Source: Henningerozyma blattae CBS 6284 (Eukaryota > Ascomycota > Saccharomycetes > Saccharomycetales > Saccharomycetaceae). Taken from it: a stretch of 64,000 bases of DNA. The stretch lies in NCBI RefSeq assembly GCF_000315915.1, contig NC_020185.1, positions 1,054,001-1,118,000 of the forward strand, written 5' to 3'. The position numbers were made by a program, and so were the translations under genes. A model generated the notes under the pieces. It ran no database searches. It was given only the letters and a program-made list of their open reading frames with translations, and was not told the DNA's origin. This document shows positions 9,289 to 19,975 of the stretch, in pieces (the first letter of the stretch is position 1; every line of letters starts with the position of its first letter).

Positions 9289-10476
9289 ATGAGAGCTTTA
9301 GCATATTTCGGTCAAGGCGATGTCCATTTTACTAAAGATTTAAAAGAACCCACTATTGAAGCTGATGATGAATTGATGATTGATATTTCCTGGTGTGGTA
9401 TTTGTGGGACAGATTTGAAAGAATATACAGAAGGTGCTATTTTCTTCCCTAACGATGGCGAATGCCATCAAATTAGTGGTGAACCTTTACCTCAAGCTAT
9501 GGGTCATGAAATGGCTGGTGTCGTTTCTAGAGTTGGTCCAGGGGTTAAGAAATTTAAAGTAGGTGACCATGTTGTTGTCGAACCTACCGGTACTTGTAAA
9601 GATAGATATCGTTGGAAAAATAGTCCAAGTAAGAACGATGATATGTGTAATGCCTGTAAGAAAGGTTATTATAACATCTGTTCCAAATTAGGTCTTTGTG
9701 GTGCTGGTGTTCAAAGTGGTGGTTTTGCTGAAAGAGTAGTTATGAATGAATCTCATTGTCATAAAGTTCCAGACGATTTACCATTAGATATTGCAGCTTT
9801 GATTCAACCTATTGCTGTCTGTTGGCACGCTCTTAGAATCTGTAATTTCAAAAAGGGTTCTTCTGCCTTAGTCGTCGGTAGTGGTCCTATTGGTCTTGGT
9901 ATCATTTTAGCATTACATGGCCATGGTTGTACTGACATTGTCGTTTCAGAACCAGCAAAAATTAGAAGAGATTTTGCCAAGGAATTAGGTGCTACTGTCT
10001 TTGATCCATCAAGTCTACCTACTCACGAAGAAAGTATTAAATATTTAAGATCTATTGCTCCAGGTGGCGATGGGTTTGATTACACTTTTGATTGCTCTGG
10101 TAATCAATATACTTTTAACGCATCTATTGAATGCTTAACTTTCAATGGTACCGCAGTAAACGTTGCCATGTGGAATCATAAACCAATCCAGTTCTTCCCT
10201 ATGGCCATTACATCACAAGAAAAGAGATACATGGGATCCATGTGTTACACTGCTGAAGATTTTGAAGCAGTCATTGCTGCATTCGAATCTCGTTCTATTA
10301 ATTGGCAACTAGCTGAAAAATTAATCACAGGTAAAGTACCCATTGAACGTGGTGTTGATGACGCCATTTTACAATTATTACACAACAAGGAACACACTGT
10401 TAAGATTCTTCTGACGCCAAACAACAATAATGAATTGGGCAATAAAAAGTCTTTTCGCCAGTTGGGTAAATTGTAA
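9289..10476 (+). CDS. BDH1: (R,R)-butanediol dehydrogenase-like zinc MDR enzyme
   Basis: Cytosolic medium-chain alcohol dehydrogenase, 395 residues, likely interconverting acetoin and 2,3-butanediol with NAD(H). Catalytic zinc ligands are visible at Cys39 (CGICGTD) and His73-Glu74 (GHE). Probable structural zinc cysteines are 103, 120, 123 and 131. The Rossmann motif GSGPIGLG is at 197-204, with Glu221 at the end of the second strand, favouring NAD over NADP. The N-terminus (MRALAYF) and the ending motif KILLTPNN match S. cerevisiae Bdh1/Bdh2. It lies directly upstream of ECM1 in the same orientation, as YAL060W lies before YAL059W, which supports BDH1 rather than a generic sorbitol dehydrogenase. 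A tail of about 15 residues extends past the usual end. Confidence 0.92.
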   Translation: MRALAYFGQGDVHFTKDLKEPTIEADDELMIDISWCGICGTDLKEYTEGAIFFPNDGECHQISGEPLPQAMGHEMAGVVSRVGPGVKKFKVGDHVVVEPTGTCKDRYRWKNSPSKNDDMCNACKKGYYNICSKLGLCGAGVQSGGFAERVVMNESHCHKVPDDLPLDIAALIQPIAVCWHALRICNFKKGSSALVVGSGPIGLGIILALHGHGCTDIVVSEPAKIRRDFAKELGATVFDPSSLPTHEESIKYLRSIAPGGDGFDYTFDCSGNQYTFNASIECLTFNGTAVNVAMWNHKPIQFFPMAITSQEKRYMGSMCYTAEDFEAVIAAFESRSINWQLAEKLITGKVPIERGVDDAILQLLHNKEHTVKILLTPNNNNELGNKKSFRQLGKL

Positions 10477-10789
10477 TAATATCTTTGCATATCATTTTCC
10501 TCATTTGTACATTCTCTGCATTCATCATCCAGTCATTTTGCAAATATTCATATTATTTTTATTTATTTTTATATTATTTATTTTTTATTTCAATTCTCAT
10601 TGATATATACTATTATTGTAACTTCTACTATTATTTTATTAGCATGCAACCCTTTCGGCCTCGCTTAAGCGAATTTTACCTTGTAAATTTTTTTTCAATA
10701 TAAGCTCATCACATTTAAAAATAAAAGAAAAAAAAAAGAGCTTGTACTTTCGAGCTATCCAGTTTCAAATCAACCCAGCACAAAGTAAT
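10477..10789. promoter_or_regulatory. ECM1 promoter with PAC/RRPE-like elements
   Basis: A 313-bp spacer. AGCTCATC at 10703-10710 contains the reverse complement of the PAC core GATGAG. A T-tract AAATTTTTTTTCA at 10687-10699 resembles the RRPE partner. Both lie within about 100 bp of the ECM1 ATG. The pair marks ribosome-biogenesis genes in yeasts, which fits ECM1. Confidence 0.45.
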
Positions 10790-11347
10790 ATGGCAAGAAG
10801 TAAGAAATCTGATAGAAACCTTTTGGACCCTGAAGTCAGATCCCTGGCGGATTTACCAAGAGCTGAAAAAACCGATCTAGCAAATGCATTCATTAGAGCC
10901 ACAGCTGCCAAGAATGGTGCCCTATTAGATGCTAAAATTAGTAAAAAATCCAAGACTAAGGGAAAGGGAAAACGTTTCTCTAAGAAAGATTTGGAAAGAA
11001 AAATTTCCCAAACTGTAACATCGATGGATAAAGATAGATTAGAAAGAGCGTTAAAATTCACAAACAAGTTAGATGGTAAGATTGCCAAATCTGTATCCCG
11101 TGCTAAATATGTTCAAAAGGCAAGAAAGGCTGGTTGGGACTCTACAAATGAATCTATCAAGCGTGAACTTCGTGGTGAAGAACTACAACCAAAAAAGAAA
11201 CTTGAAAACCAAGATGATATGATGATGGATGATGATGATGATGATGACAATGAACTAGAAGTCATGGAAGATGAAACAGAAGAGCCACGTTCAACAAAGA
11301 AACAAACGAACTTGTTTGATCTTCTAGATCCAGATGTAGAAAACTAA
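10790..11347 (+). CDS. ECM1: Pre-60S ribosome export factor Ecm1
   Basis: Small basic nuclear/nucleolar protein, 185 residues, homologous to S. cerevisiae Ecm1, which helps export 60S pre-ribosomes. Recognisable conserved stretches include LPRAEKTDL near the N-terminus, LDAKISKK, LDGKIAKS and RKAGWDSTNESIK. An acidic tail with a DDDDDDD run ends the protein. The open frame continues upstream to 10742, but that part begins with TTG and the first in-frame ATG is 10790, followed by MARSKKSDR, so I start there. It sits between BDH1 and CNE1 exactly as on S. cerevisiae chromosome I. Confidence 0.93.
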   Translation: MARSKKSDRNLLDPEVRSLADLPRAEKTDLANAFIRATAAKNGALLDAKISKKSKTKGKGKRFSKKDLERKISQTVTSMDKDRLERALKFTNKLDGKIAKSVSRAKYVQKARKAGWDSTNESIKRELRGEELQPKKKLENQDDMMMDDDDDDDNELEVMEDETEEPRSTKKQTNLFDLLDPDVEN

Positions 11348-11834
11348 TAGCAAAAAAAAATATCAAAAAAAATAGACTAGCACACATAGCAAAGCAAAAA
11401 CAAAAGAATTTATATTAACATCATAATAATTTGTATACTATATAATTATTTTTAGTTTCGTCTATTGTGACCTGTATAATAGAACATAAATCTTAGAATA
11501 GAATATCCAGTTTTTCACAAGATATCTGACACTATTTCGAACTGCATTAGGCAATTACCTCGTTTGTTTCCTTTTTCTTACTATTACCCAAACAGATCCT
11601 TGAAATGTTTCGCCTGGGCGAAAAACAGGACGCACAATGAATGAAATAATTTTATCATGAACCAGCATACTCGAGTCATCCTGCATTCTTCCTCATTCTT
11701 CAAAGGAAAAGTCCTAAGGGATTGAATGGAGAATTTAAAAATGAGTTAAATAAAATTAGAATTAAAGTAAGAAAAAAAAAAAAAAACTTTTATATTTTTA
11801 AGTATAGTCCTTAAAAATATATTCAAATATAAAG
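11348..11834. other. Spacer and CNE1 promoter
   Basis: 487 bp with no gene. A short GC hairpin, TTTCGCC-TG-GGCGAAA, lies at 11608-11623. A long A-tract (11774-11786) and a TATA-like stretch near the ATG complete what I can see. Confidence 0.6.
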
Positions 11835-13514
11835 ATGGACTTTGAAATTGCTATTGCTGTTGCAATTTTATTTTCTAAACTAACGTCTGCCGCTAAACAA
11901 AGACCTGAATTGTCTCCAGAATTAAAACATTTAGGATTATCTCCCGAGAGTTTCTGGGAAGATTTCCAACGTTATCAAAATATTAATGATTTAGAACAAG
12001 TTTGGATCAGATCTGAATCTCAGGTTTCCGAGGGATCTGGGGAAAGACAATTCCCTGCTAAATGGTCGTTAGAAGAACCAACAGTGAATCCTGGGTTTCG
12101 CGGTGATAAAGGTTTGGTTTTGAAAGATAAAGATACTTTTGCCATGATAGGGCGTATCTTTGAACGTCCAATTGAATTGGAAAAGGACTCGAAATTAGTG
12201 GTTCAATACGAGGTAAAATCTCAAAATATCAATTCAGATTGTGGTGGTGCTTTTTTGAAGTTATATTCACCTGTACAAGAACAAGAGTTTAAAGATTTTG
12301 GTAATACTAACCCTACAATTGAATTAGTATTTGGACCTGATAAATGTATCCCTTACACTAATGAGGTTCATTTTGGTATTAAAAAGACTAATCCAATTAC
12401 AAATGAATCTGAAATGAAATTCTTGGATAAAAGTGTCTTACCTAATTTCGGTAGAGATACATTGACTCATTTATATACATTAATCGTGGATAGTAATAAT
12501 GACAAATACGAAATTAGAATTGATGGTGAAGTAGCCATTGCAGGAAATTTCTTGGACAAGAATAGTTTTGAACCTTCTCTTATTCCAGAACAATTCATTA
12601 TCGATACTACAGATACAAAACCTTTGGACTGGGACGATCGGAAACAAATTCCAGACCCTTCAATTCCTAAGCCTGAAGGTTGGGACGATCGTGAATATAT
12701 CACAGACACTAATGCCATTAAACCTTCTGATTGGAATGAAGATCTCTTACCAATGATTCCAGATCCAACGAATCCTAAACCTGAATGGTGGAAAGATGAT
12801 GTTGATGGTAAATGGGAACCCACAATGATCCGTAATCCAGATTGCCAAAATTTATCAGGATGTGGTCCATGGGAACAACCAATTATTGCCAATCCTAATT
12901 ACCAGGGCACATGGGCAACGTTGATAGATAACCCTAATTATCAAGGTGAATGGGAACCAAGAAAAATTAATAACCCAGAGTATTATTATGAAGAACATCC
13001 AGGACAAATTGATAATTCCATAGGTGCTTTAATGTTGGAATTCTGGAGCGGTTCTGAAAACTTAGTTTTCGATAACATTTATGTCGGGAAACATATCGAT
13101 GAAGCAGAATTGATAGGTAATCGGACTTTCATCCCTAAGAGGCAAGTGGAAAGATTAACAGTTCCAGCACCCAAAATCACCAAACGGTTCACAGGTTCCT
13201 TAATGAGTGTCAACCCATTTATCAAAGGTGTTTTCATTGGCATAATTTCCCTTACAATTCTCGGATTATCCACTATCATGTTTCTGAAATCTGCAATGGC
13301 CCTGATAAACGACCAAGGCAAGAACACAAAGGCAAAAACGATTGACACGGCTTTGAAATCTCGTTTAGTGTCTCAAAGTCTGACAAAAGTAAACAGTAAC
13401 GAGTCGTTTGAAGAGGAAGTAGAAGAATCTATCGTCGATGGCAACAAAGTTGACGAGATGGAATACGACCGGTTGATTGCATTGGCCGAACAAGAACAGA
13501 ACTTTGCTAAATAA
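11835..13514 (+). CDS. CNE1: Calnexin, ER lectin chaperone
   Basis: Type I ER membrane chaperone binding monoglucosylated glycoproteins, 559 residues (S. cerevisiae Cne1 has 502). A signal peptide covers about residues 1-19. The lumenal lectin domain follows. The proline-rich P-domain arm shows motif-1 repeats (IPDPSIPKPEGWDD, ITDTNAIKPSDW, IPDPTNPKPEWW) and then motif-2 repeats (GPWEQPIIANPNYQG, GTWATLIDNPNYQG, GEWEPRKINNPEYY). One hydrophobic segment near residues 460-485 is followed by a cytosolic tail of about 70 residues rich in E and K. S. cerevisiae Cne1 has almost no cytosolic tail, so this tail is a difference. Neighbours ECM1 and GPB2 match YAL059W and YAL056W. Confidence 0.95.
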   Translation: MDFEIAIAVAILFSKLTSAAKQRPELSPELKHLGLSPESFWEDFQRYQNINDLEQVWIRSESQVSEGSGERQFPAKWSLEEPTVNPGFRGDKGLVLKDKDTFAMIGRIFERPIELEKDSKLVVQYEVKSQNINSDCGGAFLKLYSPVQEQEFKDFGNTNPTIELVFGPDKCIPYTNEVHFGIKKTNPITNESEMKFLDKSVLPNFGRDTLTHLYTLIVDSNNDKYEIRIDGEVAIAGNFLDKNSFEPSLIPEQFIIDTTDTKPLDWDDRKQIPDPSIPKPEGWDDREYITDTNAIKPSDWNEDLLPMIPDPTNPKPEWWKDDVDGKWEPTMIRNPDCQNLSGCGPWEQPIIANPNYQGTWATLIDNPNYQGEWEPRKINNPEYYYEEHPGQIDNSIGALMLEFWSGSENLVFDNIYVGKHIDEAELIGNRTFIPKRQVERLTVPAPKITKRFTGSLMSVNPFIKGVFIGIISLTILGLSTIMFLKSAMALINDQGKNTKAKTIDTALKSRLVSQSLTKVNSNESFEEEVEESIVDGNKVDEMEYDRLIALAEQEQNFAK

Positions 13515-14198
13515 TACTCTACTCTTCCGGAATCAGCATTTAACCTTTCCTGGAAACCAACCTGGACGTTCCATCCAGCTGCAACCGACTAACCAGCCTC
13601 AAACACCCAATCCTATATAAATGTATACCTTTCTGTCCCATGTTGTATAATTAATTACCAACCTAACAAGTCAGCAGCATCCATTGTGACACATTTTCCT
13701 CCCACTCATGACATTTATTGATGCCAAGACTTTTTACCAATTGCTACCTTATGTCTTCTCGAATCTCTTCTTAGTGCCTTCTAGTTCTTCAACGCTAAAA
13801 TCACGCACCTGCAAGGTCAATAATACTGGACCATAAACATGTTAATCCCGGTGTTACAGGCTCACACTTTCCTATATATATACTCTAAGATCGAATCTCA
13901 TCTCATCATCATGGCTTTTATTGACTTGCCGTTTCCGGCCGTCGGTAGATTCAGTTAGCTCATCTCCGAGATCATGCGGGATGAAAAATTCCTGGTCCTA
14001 TTTTTAAGGCCCCACATAATTATTAAGGTGAAATTGGAAAGTAAAAGTTAACTAAGGCTAAATTGATAGTAAACTAACTAATTAGCTAGCCACTAGAAAA
14101 ACTGAAAACAAAACAAAAAAATCAATCAAGAATAGAGCTTACTACGAGATAAGTAAAGGTTTCTTGAGTGTAAATACAAATATCAAAATAAGCCTTTT
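13515..14198. other. Spacer and GPB2 promoter
   Basis: 684 bp between co-oriented genes. No gene seen. A CCGGCCGT sequence at 13935-13942 is not flanked like the TCGGCCGA sites. The last 200 bp before the ATG are ATG-free. Confidence 0.55.
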
Positions 14199-16715
14199 AT
14201 GAGTGGGTCACAGACATACACCGACTCGTGTGAAGATGTTAGGAAAATAGCAAGCAGTAATACTAAGCCTATACTTCAGAAGAGGGGATCTACTACAATT
14301 TGGCATGATGTCAACACAGAGTCTGGTTGGGGTGATATCGCACATGCTATCCCTTATATGTCTAATTATTTCCCATCCACCAATATTGGGATAAGACCAG
14401 ATTCGATTATGAAAGCAAGAAGGAAGAACCGAATGTTTCTCGATGAGTATTTCAAGAGCAAGGGCACATCGTTTAGCATTAAGAAATCCATTCCCGAAGG
14501 CTCTTCAAAATATATGTCTACTTCTGGTGAAAACTATTTAGATGATGGTCATTTGGAAAGGTTTAAGGGGAGTGGGTACCAACCACAGGATGATTTGCTG
14601 TATACTGGAAGGAATATGTTGGAAGATTTTGGTATTGTTCAAGGTGGATATGGTTTAGAGGAGCTTCAAAAATCCGATGTATTATTACCTTATACCAATT
14701 ATACAGATTATTTACATATTGCGACCCCTATGACCCCTGAAGTTTGGAAAACCCATACTTTATGGATACCGAATACCAAATATGAATTTAGAACTGCTTT
14801 ACAATATCGTCATGATAGTGATTATTCCAACGTTACTACTGAAAATGGTACTGCCAACTATCTCAAAGAGAAAAATGTTTTTCACGAAAAGACTACGCCC
14901 CTGTTTTTATCTTCAGTAGATTTCTTACCAGAATGTCAGGGAGATTATAATGCAAGTATTGTCCTGCCATCATTATTTTCAGATACAAAATTCCCTGCGC
15001 TTTCCTACCATTGTTCGGTACAATTACGTAATCGAGTGTATATTTTAGGAGGTATTTCTCCAAGTTATGGTTATGATAATGAGATGCCCATTTTAACAGG
15101 GATCAAAGTGGAAGGTGTAGAGAATTTACCACCTCCTATATTACCTGATGTGATTAATAATCCGGCTATGATTGAAAATACCAATTTATATGTTTTTTGT
15201 CCTGTATCATGTCGTTTTTTCAAACCAGAAATTTCAGGTAATATCCCACCTGCTTTATTATGTATGCAAGGCACAAAATTAACAGATAGATATATCCTTT
15301 ATTACGGTGGGTTTGAGATTGTAACAAGAACCCATTATGATGAGAATAATCAGATTGTTGTGGAGAAACATTGTGTGGTGAATTCCGTAGGGTATCTTTT
15401 AGATGCAATGACTTTTAATTTTTCCATTATTCAAATGAAATGTGAAGATGAAACAAAATTGATGAAAGGTAGATTCGGGCATTTACAAGTTTCCATCCCA
15501 CAAGAGATTCTAGGATATTGTCAAGATAGTAGAACTTCAGACATCAATTTCGGACCTAGTTTCAAGATCTCAGGAAAGGTATGCCCGTTGTTTACAAAAG
15601 ATGATTTTAATCCTGAAAACACAGATATAAATATTTCACGATCAGAATCTATCAGTAGTATTGACACTCAATTTAAAGGGTTGATGAATTTCTCGGATCG
15701 TGAAATTTTAAAACGTCAATACGTGTCAGGAATATATACTACGATTGTCTTTGGAGGTTATCAATGCGATCCAAATGGTGAATTTATTGCTACTAATGAT
15801 ATGTGGAAAGTAGATATCCCAGTAGTGGCCAAGGGTAAGAAAGGTTATTATAAATTTTCAGCAGAGGCAAGAGTCACACGGATAGGAAATGAAAGTTTAC
15901 AAGGAGACATGGAAATATGGCCAAATGTTAGAGGTTTTGCAGGGTTTTGTGTTCCCAAACTTCCACTTTGGAAGGATTCAGACGCTGAACTTGAAATATT
16001 AAAGAATTTAAAGGATAATTTCTCTGTTTTGAGAAAATATGCCAATTCTAACGTACCTAACGAAACTTCAAAGCCTCTCTTCCCCATAGGCTCTCCCAAA
16101 TCAACAAAGAGCAATGGGCCGTCAGGTCCTGTTCTTCAATTGCATATTAATGAAACTAGTGAAGGTCATACGTTAGTTATGCATGGAGGTTCTAATGCAA
16201 CTCATATATATAGTGACATGTGGTGGTTTGATTTTGAAACTGAGTCTTGGGTTCAGATTGAAACTCAAGCACAAACTGAAGATAAAGGGTTGGTCCCTAT
16301 TGAGATGGCATTAGCAGGGCATTCTATGGCTACTGTAGGTAGCGCCAGTATCTTTGTAGGTGGGATGATGCAATCTGATGTGGATAAATTATACCTGAGA
16401 AAACATAGTATGCCACTGCCACCTAACGCCCCCGGTTGCACAATGTTAAATATGTTTGATCTTTCTACTCAGTGCTTAAAAGGTTACACTGTAAACTACG
16501 ACGAAGAAAACCCTTCAAATACATCGTTAAACATGAAGAGCACAACAGATACTACCAGACTGTGCATCTTTGGAGCTGGTATCTCCCAATATGGCGGTTC
16601 AATATATCTGACAGGTGGTATAGTAACCAAGAGGCAGAAGATACATGACCTACGTCTTGCAGGAACTGTCGTGGAATTTATTCTACCGATAATAGCCTTG
16701 GACGGTTGTTACTAA
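14199..16715 (+). CDS. GPB2: Kelch-repeat Gpa2-associated protein (Gpb1/Gpb2)
   Basis: Multistep regulator of cAMP-PKA signalling, 838 residues (S. cerevisiae Gpb1 897 and Gpb2 880). In S. cerevisiae the pair binds the G-alpha Gpa2, stabilises Ira1/2 and restrains PKA. Kelch-like blades are visible around SYHCSVQLRNRVYILGG, RYILYYGGFE, YTTIVFGGYQ, LVMHGGSN with a later MWWFDFETESW, and GGSIYLTGGIV. The N-terminus is charged and lacks a signal peptide. Its flanks are CNE1 (next to GPB2 on chromosome I) and MRS6 (next to GPB1 on chromosome XV), so position cannot tell which of the two duplicates it represents. Only one copy exists here. Confidence 0.92.
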   Translation: MSGSQTYTDSCEDVRKIASSNTKPILQKRGSTTIWHDVNTESGWGDIAHAIPYMSNYFPSTNIGIRPDSIMKARRKNRMFLDEYFKSKGTSFSIKKSIPEGSSKYMSTSGENYLDDGHLERFKGSGYQPQDDLLYTGRNMLEDFGIVQGGYGLEELQKSDVLLPYTNYTDYLHIATPMTPEVWKTHTLWIPNTKYEFRTALQYRHDSDYSNVTTENGTANYLKEKNVFHEKTTPLFLSSVDFLPECQGDYNASIVLPSLFSDTKFPALSYHCSVQLRNRVYILGGISPSYGYDNEMPILTGIKVEGVENLPPPILPDVINNPAMIENTNLYVFCPVSCRFFKPEISGNIPPALLCMQGTKLTDRYILYYGGFEIVTRTHYDENNQIVVEKHCVVNSVGYLLDAMTFNFSIIQMKCEDETKLMKGRFGHLQVSIPQEILGYCQDSRTSDINFGPSFKISGKVCPLFTKDDFNPENTDINISRSESISSIDTQFKGLMNFSDREILKRQYVSGIYTTIVFGGYQCDPNGEFIATNDMWKVDIPVVAKGKKGYYKFSAEARVTRIGNESLQGDMEIWPNVRGFAGFCVPKLPLWKDSDAELEILKNLKDNFSVLRKYANSNVPNETSKPLFPIGSPKSTKSNGPSGPVLQLHINETSEGHTLVMHGGSNATHIYSDMWWFDFETESWVQIETQAQTEDKGLVPIEMALAGHSMATVGSASIFVGGMMQSDVDKLYLRKHSMPLPPNAPGCTMLNMFDLSTQCLKGYTVNYDEENPSNTSLNMKSTTDTTRLCIFGAGISQYGGSIYLTGGIVTKRQKIHDLRLAGTVVEFILPIIALDGCY

Positions 16716-17361
16716 GCTTCTACACGTGCACGGCAACCGTGTTTTAAAAAAAACATACTTTTTTGTCTTTATTTTTCTTTCTATCTAAGAGCACATGGAT
16801 GACCACCAATAGGATGTGAGTACACACCTTCTCAAGAAAAATTTTCACCATGACTCCACTTTTTTCACTAAGTGATATTATTTGGTTTGAATCATATCGC
16901 ACTCAATCTTCAAAATCTATGTTTTCGGAAAATTTTTTTCAGAGGTCCGTTAAATGTCCACAGAACAGAAAAGAAGCGTTTTAAAAAAAACCTTAGAAAA
17001 GACGATGTAAAAAAAAAAAAAAAAAGAATAGCAGATAAATATAAAAAATAAAAAAAAAAGGACAACTAAATAAAGAATAACTTTGTGAGAAAAATTTGTA
17101 CAACTTCCATATTCTAGTATTTGAACTATTAAAAATATTTGTATATATTGTGCATCAACAAGTAAATTTTACTGTAAATATAGAGGCACAGTGATAAAAA
17201 TTAAGATCATATTCAATTAATTTATTTAAGGCATTAAAGTTTTGGATATTTCTTCAAAATAATTGGTTCTTTATTCTTTTTTTTTTTAATATCAAAAAAT
17301 TTTTATATTATAAAATAGATAAACATTAACAATTTAATTAATTTTTTTATCCCAATACATC
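16716..17361. other. Spacer and MRS6 promoter
   Basis: 646 bp with no gene. It holds a CACGTG about 8 bp after the GPB2 stop, several long A- and T-tracts (for example 17009-17025 and 17277-17287), and AT-rich DNA up to the MRS6 ATG. Confidence 0.55.
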
Positions 17362-19170
17362 ATGAAAAGTTTTGAACGCAGACCATCTGTTGCAGAAAGA
17401 AGATCCCCATTTGTAGGAAGTGCATCTACTAATAATACCCCAACCCCTATGGTAGTTCCACATTTGGCAGGCATAGAAGACCCAGTTCCAGAAACTACAC
17501 CTGAAAAGGTGGATGTTTTGATTGCTGGTACTGGTATAGTTGAAAGTGTATTAGCCGCTGCATTAGCTTGGCAAGGTTCTAATGTTTTGCATATCGATCA
17601 AAATGATCATTATGGTGACACTTCTGCCACTTTAACTGTAGATCAGATTAAGCGTTGGGTAAATGAAGTCAATTCTGGTAAATTAGCACCTTATAGTAAT
17701 GCTAAACTTTATGTATCCACGAATGTTGGCCGTAATTATAAATCGCGTGACTTTGGGGTCGATCTATCACCTAAGCTATTATTTGCTAATTCAGATTTGT
17801 TATCTATCTTAGTCAAATCTAGAGTCCATCAATATTTAGAATTCCAATCGTTATCAAGTTTCCATACTTTTGAAAATGACTCATTTGAAAAATTAACAAA
17901 CTCTAAACAAGAGATCTTTACTGATAATAATTTACCTTTAATGACAAAACGTAATTTGATGAGATTTATTAAATTTGTTCTCAACTGGGAAGCTCAGCCT
18001 GAAATATGGGAGGCTTATTCAGAAAGATCTATTTATGATTTCTTGACAGAGAAATTTAAATTGGATAAAGCTCAAACATTTGAATTGATATTTTCCATTG
18101 GCCTATGTTACAATATCGAAACTGTGACCCCCAAGGCATTACAAAGAATTCGTCGTTATTTGACTAGTTTTGATGTTTATGGACCTTTCCCCGTAATGTA
18201 TTCTAAATATGGTGGCTCTGGTGAAGTTTCTCAAGGGTTTTGTCGATCTGCAGCTGTTGGAGGTGCCACTTATAAATTAAATGATAAACTAATAGATTAC
18301 AATCCAGAAACTAAAATAGCTACATTTAAGGACGGATCGAAGGTGACTGTAATGGAAAAAGTTATAATGTCTCCAACTCAAGCACCAGAAGGTTGTGCAA
18401 ATATTCCAAAACAACAGTTTGAAATACATAGACTAATATGTATTGTTGAGAAGACATGTAACCAGTGGTTTGCAGATGGTGAATCTGCAGCTGTTGTGGT
18501 CTTCCCACCAGGTTCTTTGAAATCAAATAATACACAAGTGGTACAAGCTGTGATACAAGGTTCAAATAGTGAAACATGTCCTAGAGGTACAAGTATTTGG
18601 TATTTGACATCTGCGGAACAAGGTCCCCGTGGTGAAATAGATTTAGATGCTGCATTAGAAGCCCTAGAGAATAGTCTTTTAAGGGAAACTTCTCAAGATA
18701 TCGTTAATGACTCTGATATTGTTCAAGTTGGACCAGAAGGTCAAACTATTATAAACTCTGTGAAATTAGGTCAATCCTTTAAAGAATACGTCCCTAGAGA
18801 AAAATTGAATTTCTTGATGAAATTCTACTTCACTCAACATACTTCAACACCACCATTTAATATCGTTGCCTCCTCTTTGTTTGATATGCAAGATGATAAT
18901 AGATTAATTCCTGGCGCAAGTGATAATGGAATCATTTATACCCCTATGCCTTCGGCTGAAATTTCATATGATGAAGTAGTTACTGCTGCCAAAGTATTAT
19001 ATGAAAAGATTGTAGGAAGTGATGATGATTTTTTCGATGTTGATTTTGAAGATGAAGATGACAATGCAATGACTAATAATCCTGACTACGAGAATGCTAT
19101 AGCAAGCAATTCTGACGAAGATATTGCCATGGGTGATTCCGGTGAACCCGTAGGAGAAATGGAAATATGA
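17362..19170 (+). CDS. MRS6: Rab escort protein Mrs6
   Basis: Essential Rab escort protein of the GDI/CHM family, 602 residues (S. cerevisiae Mrs6 603). It presents Ypt/Rab GTPases to geranylgeranyl transferase II. In S. cerevisiae it also binds the growth regulator Sfp1. The FAD-fold-derived N-terminus reads DVLIAGTGIVESVLAAALAW at about residues 50-69, followed by VLHIDQNDHYG and the GDI signature LMRFIKFVLNWE. The SGEVSQGFCRSAAVGGATY segment is the second conserved block. The C-terminus is strongly acidic. It is followed by RPS12 and RAD17, as in YOR370C-YOR369C-YOR368W. Confidence 0.95.
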   Translation: MKSFERRPSVAERRSPFVGSASTNNTPTPMVVPHLAGIEDPVPETTPEKVDVLIAGTGIVESVLAAALAWQGSNVLHIDQNDHYGDTSATLTVDQIKRWVNEVNSGKLAPYSNAKLYVSTNVGRNYKSRDFGVDLSPKLLFANSDLLSILVKSRVHQYLEFQSLSSFHTFENDSFEKLTNSKQEIFTDNNLPLMTKRNLMRFIKFVLNWEAQPEIWEAYSERSIYDFLTEKFKLDKAQTFELIFSIGLCYNIETVTPKALQRIRRYLTSFDVYGPFPVMYSKYGGSGEVSQGFCRSAAVGGATYKLNDKLIDYNPETKIATFKDGSKVTVMEKVIMSPTQAPEGCANIPKQQFEIHRLICIVEKTCNQWFADGESAAVVVFPPGSLKSNNTQVVQAVIQGSNSETCPRGTSIWYLTSAEQGPRGEIDLDAALEALENSLLRETSQDIVNDSDIVQVGPEGQTIINSVKLGQSFKEYVPREKLNFLMKFYFTQHTSTPPFNIVASSLFDMQDDNRLIPGASDNGIIYTPMPSAEISYDEVVTAAKVLYEKIVGSDDDFFDVDFEDEDDNAMTNNPDYENAIASNSDEDIAMGDSGEPVGEMEI

Positions 19171-19975
19171 CCTTATGATAATCAATTAAACTAGCTTCCT
19201 CCTCCTTCCTGCAATTGATTTCTCATTTTTATTTTTTTTTCTTTTTTTTTCGACTTTCATCTAAACCATTCACATCAATGTACATTTCGTCATCTTTACA
19301 AAAGCTTAATTCATAAAAAATAATGTTAACTTACATCTAAAAGATCTCAATCAAGATATCCTAAACGATATGCATTGTGATATAATTGTCATTTAATCTA
19401 AACATCAAATATATATATATATATAGAATCTCTTTTTCACTTACGCATAAAAATGCAAATTCAAATATAATTGTATTTCTTCTCATATAAATATACTACG
19501 AACTAAATGTATTTCATTTGTTCTGTTCAGTAATAATAATACATATATAATTTACGTTCAATATATTAAGGTATTAAAATACTGAGCCTATAAGGAAATA
19601 TAAACCATATTAGGTTGATTTAAAAATATTTTTAACCCTTATTTAGCCAAAATAGATAAAACTAAACTAAATAGTATCAGAGACTGTTCAACCTAACACC
19701 ATATCACGTGCTTCTTAAAGAATTTTAAAGTTTTTTTTCTTTTTTTTTTATTTTTCTAATTTTTTTTATTTTTCAATTTTTTTTTTTTCGGTAAGAGTAA
19801 AACAATTTCCGAAAGATTGAAAATTTATTTCAGTTAAAAACATAAAGATCTGAGAGTAATGATTATAGTGAAATTTCAATTAATATTTGGACATTTTAAG
19901 ACACCACGGAGCAGTTTGCATTTTTACTGACGAAGAAGTCCCACTAGTCTACCGAATCAATCCATCAATTAAGAA
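19171..19975. other. Spacer and RPS12 promoter
   Basis: 805 bp. ATCACGTG (19703-19710) is a Cbf1-type box. Long T-tracts at about 19731-19790 are typical of ribosomal protein promoters. A (TA)n run lies near 19410-19424. I find no clear Rap1 site. Confidence 0.5.
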
